In this document: positions 1 through 7,478 of the stretch, piece by piece
How the letters are laid out: each line of letters begins with the position of its first letter
Numbering within the stretch: position 1 is the first letter of the stretch
Assembly: GCA_022600315.1 (NCBI GenBank)
Contig: JAHZKQ010000196.1
Location: forward strand, 1-13,010
Length of the DNA: 13,010 bases
Direction: 5' to 3'
From: Gammaproteobacteria bacterium
GTDB taxonomy: Bacteria > Pseudomonadota > Gammaproteobacteria > Coxiellales > Coxiellaceae
Notes under the pieces: generated by a model
What the model was told of the DNA's origin: nothing
Seen by the model: only the letters and a program-made list of their open reading frames with translations
Database searches by the model: none
Made by a program: the position numbers and the translations under genes

Positions 1-979
1 CGCCCCATAACGTCACCGCATCACCGGTTTTTGCCTGCATGCAATCGCGCAAATCAACCGTGATTAAATCCATCGACACTCGCCCCACTAATGGGCATAG
101 CGTGCCATTAATTAAAATCGGCGTACCATTTTGAGCATGGCGCGGATAACCGTCACCATAACCAATTGCTATCACACCCACCAGCATATCTTCCGGACAA
201 GTCCAAGTGCCGCTGTAACCAACCTTAGCGCCTTTTTTTAATTGATTAATCGCAATCAATTTAGAACGCAAAGTCATTACCGGTTTTAAATTTAAATCCC
301 GACCCGTTTTTTCGGCAAATGGCGAGACGCCATATAACATGATACCGGGCCTAACCCAATCAACATGTGCATTAGGAATATTAAAAATGGTAGCTGAGTT
401 AGCGATACTTGCTGGACAAGATTGATTTTCCAGTAAAGTAAAAAATGATTTTAATTGTTGCTTAGTAAAAGCTAAATCATGGTTTTCGGCATCGGCTAAA
501 TGTGTCATTAAGGTTACGGGTGACTGAATTTTTTTATTCGCCTCTAGGCGTTGCAACAAACCAATTGCCTGTACTGGCGCAATACCCAAGCGATGCATAC
601 CGGTATCAATTTTAAGCCATATATTAATGTTATCTGTCAAATGGGATTCAAGCAAATCTACCTGTTCAGCTTGATGCACGACCAATTCAAATTGGTTTTC
701 TTCAGCGATATTAAGTTCGGCGGTATTATTGACTCCCGACATAACCACAATCGGTTTATTGATTCCTGCGCGCCTTAATGCCAAACCCTCCGTCAAGCAG
801 GCGACCCCAAAGGCATCCGATCGCGATAACTGTTCGGCCACTTTTAATGCGCCATGCCCATAGGCATCGCTTTTAATCATGCTTAATACTTTGCATTGAG
901 GTTGAATTAAAGTTTTAAGGTGCGAGAAATTATGCCGCAAGGCGGTTAAATCAAACTCGGCTTGAGTCCGTGCGATCAA
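1..979 (-). CDS. alr: Alanine racemase, C-terminus cut by the window edge
   Basis: PLP-dependent enzyme interconverting L- and D-alanine, which supplies D-Ala for peptidoglycan in the cytoplasm. The frame is open from about 979 to the left edge, giving 326 residues; the family is about 355-370, so roughly 35 are missing. The N-terminal barrel is clear: MIKSDAYGHG carries the PLP lysine (K36), followed by KIDTGMHRLG. The beta domain shows VRPGIMLYGVSP, KVGYSGTW with the probable catalytic Tyr, and GRVSMDLITVD. There is no ATG or GTG start between the upstream in-frame stop in the dnaB tail and the conserved region; the only usual start codon is TTG at 979-977. It overlaps the dnaB TGA as TTGA, implying translational coupling. 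A preceding GGA is at most a weak ribosome site. The usual VVKANAYGHG is here MIKSDAYGHG, a tolerated variant. Function is very sure; the start is fairly sure. Confidence 0.95.
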   Translation of the reverse strand, partial: MIARTQAEFDLTALRHNFSHLKTLIQPQCKVLSMIKSDAYGHGALKVAEQLSRSDAFGVACLTEGLALRRAGINKPIVVMSGVNNTAELNIAEENQFELVVHQAEQVDLLESHLTDNINIWLKIDTGMHRLGIAPVQAIGLLQRLEANKKIQSPVTLMTHLADAENHDLAFTKQQLKSFFTLLENQSCPASIANSATIFNIPNAHVDWVRPGIMLYGVSPFAEKTGRDLNLKPVMTLRSKLIAINQLKKGAKVGYSGTWTCPEDMLVGVIAIGYGDGYPRHAQNGTPILINGTLCPLVGRVSMDLITVDLRDCMQAKTGDAVTLWG

Positions 980-2370
980 TCCATTATTCCAGCAATATCG
1001 ACCGCTTGCTGCGGCACATAACTTTCAAATTTAGTATACCGACCTTGGAATGTTAATCGAAAATCGCCAATTGGACCATTACGTTGCTTACGGATAATAA
1101 TTTCTGCAGTGCCTTTATGTGGACTATCAGGGTTATAAACTTCATCACGATAAATAAACGCGATCACATCGGCATCTTGCTCAATCGCACCCGACTCACG
1201 TAAATCTGACATCACCGGGCGTCGATCTGTGCGCTGCTCTAGACTTCGATTTAATTGCGATAAAGCAATCACTGGCACATTTAATTCTTTGGCTAAGGCT
1301 TTTAAAGATCGTGAAATTTCTGAAATTTCCATGGTACGATTTTCTTTACTACCTGGAACCTGCATTAATTGTAAGTAATCAATCACAATTAAACTTAAAC
1401 CATCATGTTCGCGCGCCACTCGCCGAGCCCGTGAACGCATTTCACTTGGACTTAAGGCCGGCGTATCATCGACATACATTTTTGCCTCTGATAATACACT
1501 CACCGCCGAGGTAATCCGCGGCCAATCATCATCGGTTAATTGTCCAGTACGCAATTTATGTTGATCGATACGGCCCCAAGAGGACATCATCCGCATGGTG
1601 ATTTGCTCATTAGGCATTTCCAAGCTAAAGACCAATACCGGTTTTTCTTCTTTAATGGAAGCAAACTCAGCAATATTCATCCCTAAAATGGTTTTACCCA
1701 TTGATGGTCGACCCGCAATAATAATTAAATCACCTTTTTGCAAACCCGAGGTCATTTTATCAAACTCGGTGAAACCCGTTTCTATCCCGGTGAATAAACT
1801 ATCCGAACGACAAAGCTGATCAATATGTTCGGTGGTTTGCGCCAGCAACGTGCTAATTTTTACCGGACCTGCGCCACGCGAATGCTGCTGGGAAATTTTA
1901 AAAACTAATTGCTCAGCGGTGTCGAGCAATTCTTTGGTTTCTCGACCTTGTGGATCAAATGCGCTATCGGTAATGTCAGTGCCGGTTTCAATTAACTGTC
2001 GCAATACCGCGCGTTGCCGGACAATATCTGCATAAGCTGAAACATTCGCGGCGCTCGGGGTATTTTGCGCCAATTCAAATAAATAGGCTTCACCACCAGC
2101 GGCGGTAATTTCATCGTTTTGTTTTAAAATTTCAGCAATCGTTAATACATCAAACGGCTGATTACGACTGGCTAACACGCCAATGGCATTAAAAATCAAA
2201 CGATGCTCAGGACGATAAAAATCTTCACCACTAACCTGCTCCATGACTCGATCATAGCTACGATTATCTAATAGCAAACCGCCTAAAACTGATTGCTCGG
2301 CTTCGACTGAGTGCGGTGGTAATTTAGGCTGAGGCTTAAACGCCACTGTGTTTGATTGCTTATTTGCCAA
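976..2370 (-). CDS. dnaB: Replicative DNA helicase DnaB
   Basis: Hexameric ATP-driven 5'-3' helicase that unwinds DNA at the replication fork and recruits primase. At 464 residues it has the usual length and no intein. The N-terminal primase-binding domain begins PPHSVEAEQSVLGGLLLDN (residues 19-36). The RecA-like domain has Walker A GRPSMGKT (220-227), the catalytic Glu in VFSLEM (E251), Walker B LIVIDYLQLM with D331, and the SQLNRSLEQR / SDLRESGAIEQDADVI signature (371-403). The start is TTG at 2370: a perfect AAGGAG lies 7 nt upstream and the next in-frame ATG would remove the first 42 residues. The gene lies after the rplI terminator, so it needs its own promoter or readthrough, and its stop overlaps the start of alr. 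The dnaB-alr pairing is common in gammaproteobacteria. Confidence 0.98.
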   Translation of the reverse strand: MANKQSNTVAFKPQPKLPPHSVEAEQSVLGGLLLDNRSYDRVMEQVSGEDFYRPEHRLIFNAIGVLASRNQPFDVLTIAEILKQNDEITAAGGEAYLFELAQNTPSAANVSAYADIVRQRAVLRQLIETGTDITDSAFDPQGRETKELLDTAEQLVFKISQQHSRGAGPVKISTLLAQTTEHIDQLCRSDSLFTGIETGFTEFDKMTSGLQKGDLIIIAGRPSMGKTILGMNIAEFASIKEEKPVLVFSLEMPNEQITMRMMSSWGRIDQHKLRTGQLTDDDWPRITSAVSVLSEAKMYVDDTPALSPSEMRSRARRVAREHDGLSLIVIDYLQLMQVPGSKENRTMEISEISRSLKALAKELNVPVIALSQLNRSLEQRTDRRPVMSDLRESGAIEQDADVIAFIYRDEVYNPDSPHKGTAEIIIRKQRNGPIGDFRLTFQGRYTKFESYVPQQAVDIAGIMD

Positions 2371-2377
2371 TTTGCTT

Positions 2378-2383
2378 CTCCTT
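2378..2383 (-). promoter_or_regulatory. Shine-Dalgarno that fixes the TTG start of dnaB
   Basis: AAGGAG read on the minus strand, 7 nt before TTG at 2370-2368. It is the strongest ribosome-binding site in the window and the reason for preferring TTG over the downstream ATG. Confidence 0.85.
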
Positions 2384-2394
2384 GTCGCCCGTCA

Positions 2395-2423
2395 ATTCTG
2401 CCCGAGGGTGACAGGTGACGCAA
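2395..2423 (-). promoter_or_regulatory. Weak candidate promoter for dnaB
   Basis: On the minus strand TTGCGT (2423-2418), a 17-nt spacer and CAGAAT (2400-2395) lie between the rplI terminator and the dnaB ribosome site. The match to sigma-70 is poor (about 3/6 and 4/6). Position and spacing are the main support, since a strong terminator separates dnaB from the ribosomal genes. Confidence 0.3.
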
Positions 2424-2430
2424 CCCCGAG

Positions 2431-2467
2431 TAAAAAAAAGCCAGGTTTATTTGATAAAACCTGGCTT
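2431..2467 (-). terminator. Rho-independent terminator of rpsF-rpsR-rplI
   Basis: On the minus strand AAGCCAGGTTT and AAACCTGGCTT form a perfect 11-bp stem (2467-2457 with 2448-2438) around an 8-nt loop. A run of Ts (plus-strand As at 2432-2439, overlapping the stem foot) follows at once. It begins 31 nt past the rplI stop, so it ends the ribosomal-protein transcript before dnaB. Confidence 0.95.
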
Positions 2468-2497
2468 ATCGTTCCCACACGATTAAATCGGTTATTG

Positions 2498-2944
2498 CTA
2501 TTCGGCGTTAATTGCCACTTTTACCGTCAATGCCACTTCGCTATGCAAACGACAAGGCACATCGTATTCACCGATCAGGCGAATTGGACCTTCAGGCAAA
2601 CTGACTTCACTTTTAGCCAATTCAACACCGGCTTTAGTGGCCGCTTGAGCAATATCTCTTGGACCAATTGAGCCATACAATTTACCTTCTTCACTGGCTT
2701 GGGTGGTAATCGTAATAGCTAATGCCTGTAATTTTTCACCGCGCTGTTTGGCTGTTGCCAAGACTTCGCTAGCACGCTTTTCAAGCTCTGCACGACGCGC
2801 TTCAAATAATTTGATATTGTCAGCGGTAGCAGTGATGGCTTTACCAAACGGTAATAAAAAATTCCGCGCGTAACCGGGCTTTACATTGACTTGATCGCCA
2901 ACATTACCGAGATTCGCAACTTTTTCCTGCAAAATAACTTGCAT
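2498..2944 (-). CDS. rplI: 50S ribosomal protein L9
   Basis: Binds 23S rRNA near the L1 stalk and helps hold reading frame. At 148 residues it matches the usual length. The N-terminal L9 signature is intact: [17 protein letters not shown], then [16 protein letters not shown] (residues 22-37). A long connecting helix (about 45-75) leads to the C-terminal domain with [16 protein letters not shown]. The ATG is preceded by AGGAG at good spacing. It is the last gene of the S6-S18-L9 operon, starting 14 nt after rpsR, and is followed by a strong terminator. Confidence 0.98.
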   Translation of the reverse strand: MQVILQEKVANLGNVGDQVNVKPGYARNFLLPFGKAITATADNIKLFEARRAELEKRASEVLATAKQRGEKLQALAITITTQASEEGKLYGSIGPRDIAQAATKAGVELAKSEVSLPEGPIRLIGEYDVPCRLHSEVALTVKVAINAE

Positions 2945-2958
2945 GATTATTCTCCTCT

Positions 2959-3183
2959 CTAATGGCTATCGCAATAAGGTAGTAAAGCCAAATAGCGTGC
3001 GCGTTTAATCGCTTCGGCTAATTGACGCTGATACTTGGCACTGGTGCCAGTAATTCGGCTCGGCACAATGCGGCCAGATTCCATAATGTATTCACGCAAA
3101 GTATCGAGATCTTTGTAGTCGATGACTTTGGCATTTCTACCTTTAAACGAACAAGATTTCTTACGACGAAAGTATCTGCTCAT
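2959..3183 (-). CDS. rpsR: 30S ribosomal protein S18
   Basis: Small-subunit protein that pairs with S6 on the central domain of 16S rRNA. At 74 residues it has the normal length. Recognisable stretches are [20 protein letters not shown] at the N-terminus, then [20 protein letters not shown] (residues 36-55) and the basic helix [17 protein letters not shown]. The ribosome site AAGGGG overlaps the rpsF stop codon, so translation of the two is probably coupled. No priB lies between rpsF and rpsR, unlike in Escherichia coli. Confidence 0.98.
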   Translation of the reverse strand: MSRYFRRKKSCSFKGRNAKVIDYKDLDTLREYIMESGRIVPSRITGTSAKYQRQLAEAIKRARYLALLPYCDSH

Positions 3184-3193
3184 GATTCACCCC

Positions 3194-3586
3194 TTAATTT
3201 GCTGTGTCTTCGGCAACGGCTTCAGTGGTTTTTGCTGCCATGCCCAATACTGATTTTGCTTTACCATCCGAGCCACCAATAAAAGGTGAGGATTTAGTAA
3301 TAGCTTCTTTGCACTTTAAAACTAAATTTCTTAGCACCGCATCGTTATAACGAAAGGCTGATTCAATTTCATTGAGCACGTCTTGATTGCATTCGATGTT
3401 CATTAACACATAATGCGCTTTGTGGACCTTATTGATTGGATAAGCCAGATGCCGCCGACCCCAATCTTCGAGCCGATGCACTTGGCCTTTACCATCACTG
3501 ATCAGCTTCTGATAGCGTTCCAGCATGGCTGGCACCTGAGCACTCTGATCGGGATGAACTAAGAATACGATTTCATAATGTCGCAT
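3194..3586 (-). CDS. rpsF: 30S ribosomal protein S6
   Basis: Binds 16S rRNA as a heterodimer with S18. It is 130 residues long; the core (about 1-100) is standard: [36 protein letters not shown] with the S6 signature, and a helix ending around residue 100. The last 30 residues form a variable Ala/Thr-rich tail, common in gammaproteobacterial S6. AAGAGG stands just upstream of the ATG. It is the first gene of the operon, with a near-consensus promoter 51-78 nt upstream of the start codon. Confidence 0.98.
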   Translation of the reverse strand: MRHYEIVFLVHPDQSAQVPAMLERYQKLISDGKGQVHRLEDWGRRHLAYPINKVHKAHYVLMNIECNQDVLNEIESAFRYNDAVLRNLVLKCKEAITKSSPFIGGSDGKAKSVLGMAAKTTEAVAEDTAN

Positions 3587-3636
3587 TAGACTGCCTCTTG
3601 GATTAAGCCCCCCAACGCAACGCGTGGTGGAGCAAG

Positions 3637-3664
3637 GTTATAAATGGATGGCTATTCTAGTCAA
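3637..3664 (-). promoter_or_regulatory. Sigma-70 promoter of the rpsF operon
   Basis: On the minus strand TTGACT (3664-3659), a 16-nt spacer and TATAAC (3642-3637) give 5/6 matches in each box. Transcription would start near 3630 and leave a leader of about 44 nt before the rpsF ATG. I could not identify the conserved S6:S18-binding leader structure with its CCG bulge. Confidence 0.7.
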
Positions 3665-3863
3665 TCTGGCCTTGCGCGTCAATCTAAATCATCATATACG
3701 AACGAGTGTAATGGGCGCGGCAATCTTTTCTTCAGGCAAGGCTTTTACTCCGGACAATGGCTCGTCGAGCTCCGCTCTCCTGCTGTCATCCCGGACTTGA
3801 TCCAGGATCCAGAGATTAAGCCCTGCATAAAACTTATCGCTGTATAGCAACGCAGTAATCCAA
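3665..3863. other. Intergenic spacer without a credible gene
   Basis: About 200 bp between the rpsF promoter and the stop codon of the 1147-residue gene. Short open frames here lack ribosome sites and recognisable protein features. The only clear structure is the REP-like inverted repeat. No U-tract terminator for the large upstream gene is visible. Confidence 0.6.
3786..3810. repeat. REP-like dispersed inverted repeat
   Basis: The stretch starting TCATCCCGGACTTGATCC forms arms TCCCGGA (3789-3795) and TCCAGGA (3801-3807) around a CTTGA loop, with one mismatch. It matches from memory a small palindromic repeat of the type GTCATCCCGG...CCGGGATCC found dispersed between genes in many proteobacteria. 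Only this copy is in the window, so its dispersal cannot be shown here. It may act as a weak transcript-end structure for the upstream large gene. Confidence 0.6.
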
Positions 3864-6800
3864 CTAAGCGGCGGCGGCTGATGCGGCTACAGTTTCTAGG
3901 TGTTCGAGTGGTACAGCCGTCTTTGCTTCTGGAGTACCAAAAAATGAGCGTGGACATAACTGCTTCGCCAGCTTAGTGTCGGCGTTATAATTACCGCGAA
4001 ATATTGATGCGGTGCGATGCATCGTCGCGATCTTTAGGGCCTTTTCGTAAAGTTTAAATAGATCGCTTGGGCTTTTAGGCGCTGCTACTGCTTCTTCCTT
4101 TTCCTCTTCCTCTTCCTTCACAACCGCCAAATTAATTTTTTCCCTCACATCGACAAGCGCTGCATCTTTATCCACCCCCGCAAGCTTACGCACAAGAATT
4201 CGACCTTTACTGTATAGTTCTACCACTTTATTTATTGCTGTAAGTTTAGTCTTCATGCTATCGCATAAGGTTCGAATCAATTCCTCTGCGTTAGCAGAAC
4301 TAAAAAATTTATAGATTTTCCCTAAATTTTCAAGCGATAGTTTTGGATCATTAATTATATTTTCTAAAAATTCTTTTGAAATCTCAGCCGTTCTTGCTTC
4401 TGATAAATGCGGCAACATATCCACTAATAATTGTGCTTTATCGGTCGCGTTATTTAATAAGGCTTTAAATTCCTCTGCGTGTAACTCATTAACTTGCGTG
4501 ATTAATGCCGCCCGCAAGCCAGGGAGTTGGTCGATTTGGAATTGGGCTTGATAGCGGCCTCTTCTAGAATAATCTCCTAAAACATCCTCTTCTGCACCAC
4601 CTTCTACATCTTTTTTACCCATCACCCCATTTAATAAATCCTTAAGTGAGTGCAGCGAAACCACTCTATCACCTGTTTCAAGCGTTACATCATATTGCAC
4701 CGCAATATATTTACCAGCTTCTTTATACCACCCCATAATTGCCACTTGATGACCTTTATCAATGGTTGTTGCGGTTTGTAAATTAATGCGATTAGGCATG
4801 ATAAAATGTGGCAAACCGGCTTTAAATGATTGAGTCGCCTCATCGTAAATGGTTTCGATGGTAGAGACAGAGTGCGCTTCCTTTGCATGCTCAAAACCAT
4901 TAACACCAATATCGCCTTCTTGAAGTACAATCTCTTGCGACGGAATAATCACGGTTTGATGTGGGCACTTGCCAAGGCTGTTGCTAGCATCGCGAGAATA
5001 TTCACGACGTGGCACATGCTTTACGCCATCTTCTACACTTTTTGCATTAGCAAATAACATTCCATTTGCGGTGATTAAAGGCAATGGTACGCGTTTATTA
5101 CTGACTGAAATAGTTTGAGCCTCTTCGCTAACTTCACAGCTTAGCGCCAGCGGCTGCTGGGATTCTTGGATTAAATCAGGCACCGAATCTCCACCTGTTA
5201 GCAATTTACCAAAACGATGCTTGGGATCCTTTAAATTTTCTAATAAGTCCACCACACGCTGATGTAGCTTTAAGCCAAATGTCTTTGCATCTAAACTATT
5301 CCATTCGGTCTCGATATTTTTAAATTGATGGCCAAAAACATTATCGTTGCCTATCTTTTCTTTAAATTCTGCGATTGCCCGAGTAATACCCTTAATAACT
5401 GTGCCAGCATCAGCGGAATCTTTATCACTATCTTCGCCAGTTAATATTCGATAAAGATTATTTAAAAACCCTTCGACCGTACCTTTATGTTCGGCCTGGT
5501 CTTCTGGAGACTGAGTGTTAAACCAGGTTTGCAACTTCCCACGAATCCATTCAACCAACTCATTTAACAATAGTGTTTCATAACCCTCAGCAAGACTAAA
5601 ATATTTCTGAGAATAAAATTGAATAAATAAGCGTTCTCTAACCGTGGTTGATTGCTTTTGATACCATGTATACAGTCCCTCCAAATAATTTTTATCAATC
5701 TCAGTGTTATCATTAAATTTTGCTTTCGCTGCTGCTTCTACTTCTTTTGCTTCTTTTGCTTCTTCTGCTTCTTCTGCTTCTTTTGCTTTGGCAATCGTTT
5801 CGATATACAAAGGTCCTTCAGGTTCCTCGAAGTTTTCAGCATATTGCTGCTTTAGTTCCGTGTAAGTGACTGCCTGAGCTGAACAACAATCCCAATTGCT
5901 ATTGCCATTAACAATCAGACGCTTAATTTCACCCAGCCTGGCTACCACATAAGGCAATAAAGACGCATTCGCAAAATCTTTAGCCTTTTGTTTTGATTTT
6001 GATAGAATTTTAGCAAGCTCAATAAACCTACGGTCATTAAGCCCAATGATTCTGTCGCTTGATTTTAATTGTCCACTAGCAAACGCATTAGCCAACAGAT
6101 GCAAGTTAGTGATCGGCAAGGAGCCGGTCATTATCGTGCCAGCAATTTGCACTGCTACTGCATCCTTACTTTCGGCCTCTTCAGCCTTACTATCAGCATC
6201 CGCATCTAGGTTAATGGCAACCTTAATCTTGCTGTTTTCTACAGTGACTTTTCTTGGCAAAGACGCTTGCATATCCCCCAGAACATGCTTCTTAGCTTCA
6301 GCTATATCTAAACGCTCAATATGCACACCCAGGCGTGAAAACTTTTTAACAACTCGCGTAATACTTGTTTCAAAAAGAAAATGCGTGGCAGGCATTAATA
6401 AAGAGATACTTTGTGGAGCAACACCTTGCGCTAATAAATAATCAATTTCAGCTTCAACACAAACCTCACCACAAATACCCGAGACAATATATTTTTTAAC
6501 CTGTAGTTTTTCTTTTGCAACGATTTCCTTATAACTTTTACCTTCACCGCCTTGAAAAATTGGCTCGCCAGGGTCAGGCAACTCAGCTAAATTCAATTTT
6601 CGATCTAATAAACGCGCCGACTTTGGCGAAAAAGTAATTTTACCAAATTCTCTGTATTCACTAACTTGGCCTTTAACTTTACCAAGCTCTGTTTGTAATT
6701 CTTGCGGGAAATTTACTCCGGGAGTATTAACTATGCAATGCTCGCCGAAACTGCCTTCTGCAGGATTACTGTCTTTAAGCTCTTGCGCTTCTTCAGCAAG

Positions 6801-7307
6801 AAATTCTTTACATTCTTCTTCACTATGCCCTTGCTGTAATTGTGCTATTTCAGCCTCTGATCGAGTATCAGGCGACCGATGAGTATCGCGGGTTAATTCA
6901 AGGATTAAATTACTTCTTACTTTTTCCTGATAAGCATCATCTGCAGCTAATTTTTGAATGGCGCGCAATAAAGCAATATTGGCGACAATCACATTTTCGC
7001 CGTTTTGGGCATAGAGCTTAGCTTTATAGGGCTTAGTTTCAGAGGCTGCTGCTGCTACTGCTACTTCCTCTTTCTCTTCTTCTGAATCATTCCCGCCACC
7101 TGATGGTGCTGATGCAGCAGATACACTTGCAGCTGACAACACGGTTTCTTTTACCGTAAAATCAATCTGCGGGTCGGTGATATGCACCACCACTTTTTCA
7201 TCACCACGGACTTGATCGAGTTGGGCCTTTAGGAAGGTCTCATAACCAGCAACTTGCTTTTCATCTTCTTGGACTTTCTTTCTTAAAATTTCGCTAACAC
7301 GTGACAT
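3864..7307 (-). CDS. Large orphan protein, candidate secreted effector
   Basis: I do not recognise a family. The 1147-residue product has no signal peptide and no membrane segment, so it is probably soluble. Visible regions: a charged N-terminus; an acidic/Ala patch SEEEKEEVAVAAAA (75-88); a mixed alpha/beta part (about 190-410) with the hydrophobic run KYIVSGICGEVCVEAEIDYL; a Glu/Ala/Lys repeat (506-530) likely helical or coiled coil; a helical block (540-700); a beta-rich part (about 735-885) with KGHQVAIMGWYKEAGKYIAV; a helical C-terminal part (930-1060); a second Glu/Ala patch KEEEEEKEEAVAA (1064-1076); and a tail ending ETVAASAAAA with Glu at -13 and -10, reminiscent of Dot/Icm C-terminal signals. 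The ATG has AAGAGG 7 nt upstream. It sits alone between housekeeping operons, behind a PmrA-like box. That suggests an effector, but function is unknown. Confidence 0.85.
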   Translation of the reverse strand: MSRVSEILRKKVQEDEKQVAGYETFLKAQLDQVRGDEKVVVHITDPQIDFTVKETVLSAASVSAASAPSGGGNDSEEEKEEVAVAAAASETKPYKAKLYAQNGENVIVANIALLRAIQKLAADDAYQEKVRSNLILELTRDTHRSPDTRSEAEIAQLQQGHSEEECKEFLAEEAQELKDSNPAEGSFGEHCIVNTPGVNFPQELQTELGKVKGQVSEYREFGKITFSPKSARLLDRKLNLAELPDPGEPIFQGGEGKSYKEIVAKEKLQVKKYIVSGICGEVCVEAEIDYLLAQGVAPQSISLLMPATHFLFETSITRVVKKFSRLGVHIERLDIAEAKKHVLGDMQASLPRKVTVENSKIKVAINLDADADSKAEEAESKDAVAVQIAGTIMTGSLPITNLHLLANAFASGQLKSSDRIIGLNDRRFIELAKILSKSKQKAKDFANASLLPYVVARLGEIKRLIVNGNSNWDCCSAQAVTYTELKQQYAENFEEPEGPLYIETIAKAKEAEEAEEAKEAKEVEAAAKAKFNDNTEIDKNYLEGLYTWYQKQSTTVRERLFIQFYSQKYFSLAEGYETLLLNELVEWIRGKLQTWFNTQSPEDQAEHKGTVEGFLNNLYRILTGEDSDKDSADAGTVIKGITRAIAEFKEKIGNDNVFGHQFKNIETEWNSLDAKTFGLKLHQRVVDLLENLKDPKHRFGKLLTGGDSVPDLIQESQQPLALSCEVSEEAQTISVSNKRVPLPLITANGMLFANAKSVEDGVKHVPRREYSRDASNSLGKCPHQTVIIPSQEIVLQEGDIGVNGFEHAKEAHSVSTIETIYDEATQSFKAGLPHFIMPNRINLQTATTIDKGHQVAIMGWYKEAGKYIAVQYDVTLETGDRVVSLHSLKDLLNGVMGKKDVEGGAEEDVLGDYSRRGRYQAQFQIDQLPGLRAALITQVNELHAEEFKALLNNATDKAQLLVDMLPHLSEARTAEISKEFLENIINDPKLSLENLGKIYKFFSSANAEELIRTLCDSMKTKLTAINKVVELYSKGRILVRKLAGVDKDAALVDVREKINLAVVKEEEEEKEEAVAAPKSPSDLFKLYEKALKIATMHRTASIFRGNYNADTKLAKQLCPRSFFGTPEAKTAVPLEHLETVAASAAAA
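5718..5792 (-). repeat. Imperfect 9-nt/3-codon tandem repeat inside the orphan gene
   Basis: The plus strand reads as variants of TTCTTCTGC / TTCTTTTGC for about 75 bp, coding for Lys/Glu/Ala triplets (residues 506-530, KAKEAEEAEEAKEAKEVEAA). Unit length is a multiple of three, so unit gain or loss would change the helix length without shifting the frame. Confidence 0.75.
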
Positions 7308-7358
7308 AAAGGGACCTCTTTAAGGGTGGTGAATTAGACGCCAAGCTACGCGTGCTAG

Positions 7359-7385
7359 CTTATAAAACTTCCCCTAGGCTGTCAA
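7359..7385 (-). promoter_or_regulatory. Candidate promoter of the 1147-residue gene
   Basis: On the minus strand a perfect TTGACA (7385-7380) is followed after 15 nt by TATAAG (7364-7359), 5/6. The spacer is two bases shorter than ideal, which fits a promoter needing an activator. Transcription would begin near 7352, about 45 nt before the ATG, leaving room for the AAGAGG ribosome site at 7320-7315. Confidence 0.5.
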
Positions 7386-7401
7386 AGAAATTTCCATTTA
7401 A

Positions 7402-7421
7402 AACATTAAGTTAACCTTAAG
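7402..7421 (-). promoter_or_regulatory. PmrA-box-like direct repeat
   Basis: On the minus strand CTTAAGGTT, two bases (AA), and CTTAATGTT. The remembered PmrA consensus in Legionella and Coxiella is two CTTAATATT half-sites separated by 2 nt; the halves here match 7/9 and 8/9 with the right spacing. The box centre lies about 60 bp before the predicted start site of the orphan gene, a workable activator position, though known PmrA boxes are often closer to the -10. AT-rich sequence could produce part of this by chance. Confidence 0.5.
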
Positions 7422-7463
7422 GGCTAAGAATACTTTACCCTCTCTACGCCGATTGATTAAATC

Positions 7464-7472
7464 TGGTATGAT
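7464..7472 (+). promoter_or_regulatory. Extended -10 promoter of the Mth938-like gene
   Basis: TGGTATGAT is a TGn-TATGAT extended -10 with no good -35. The ATG at 7479 begins only 6 nt after it, about where transcription should start. No Shine-Dalgarno precedes the ATG, so a leaderless mRNA is likely if this promoter is real. Confidence 0.45.
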
Positions 7473-7478
7473 AATTCG

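Noticed and set aside
551..778. Plus-strand open frame of 75 codons
   Set aside because: It lies antisense within alr, whose conserved motifs cover the region; no ribosome site or family match.
3587..3636. Possible S6:S18-binding leader RNA before rpsF
   Set aside because: A partial stem is visible but I could not find the conserved CCG bulge and second helix, so autoregulation cannot be supported.
3644..3847. Small plus-strand frame of 67 codons in the spacer
   Set aside because: It reads through the REP-like repeat, lacks a Shine-Dalgarno and resembles no family; spurious frames across this repeat are common.
5163..5198. Peptide VPDLIQES in the 1147-residue protein resembles the VIPDLIQDP reading of the REP-like repeat at 3786
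   Set aside because: Five shared residues with third-base differences in most codons is too short to claim a decayed repeat inside the gene; chance is adequate.
6046..6441. Plus-strand open frame of 131 codons
   Set aside because: It is antisense to the continuous 1147-residue frame and shows no protein-like pattern of its own.
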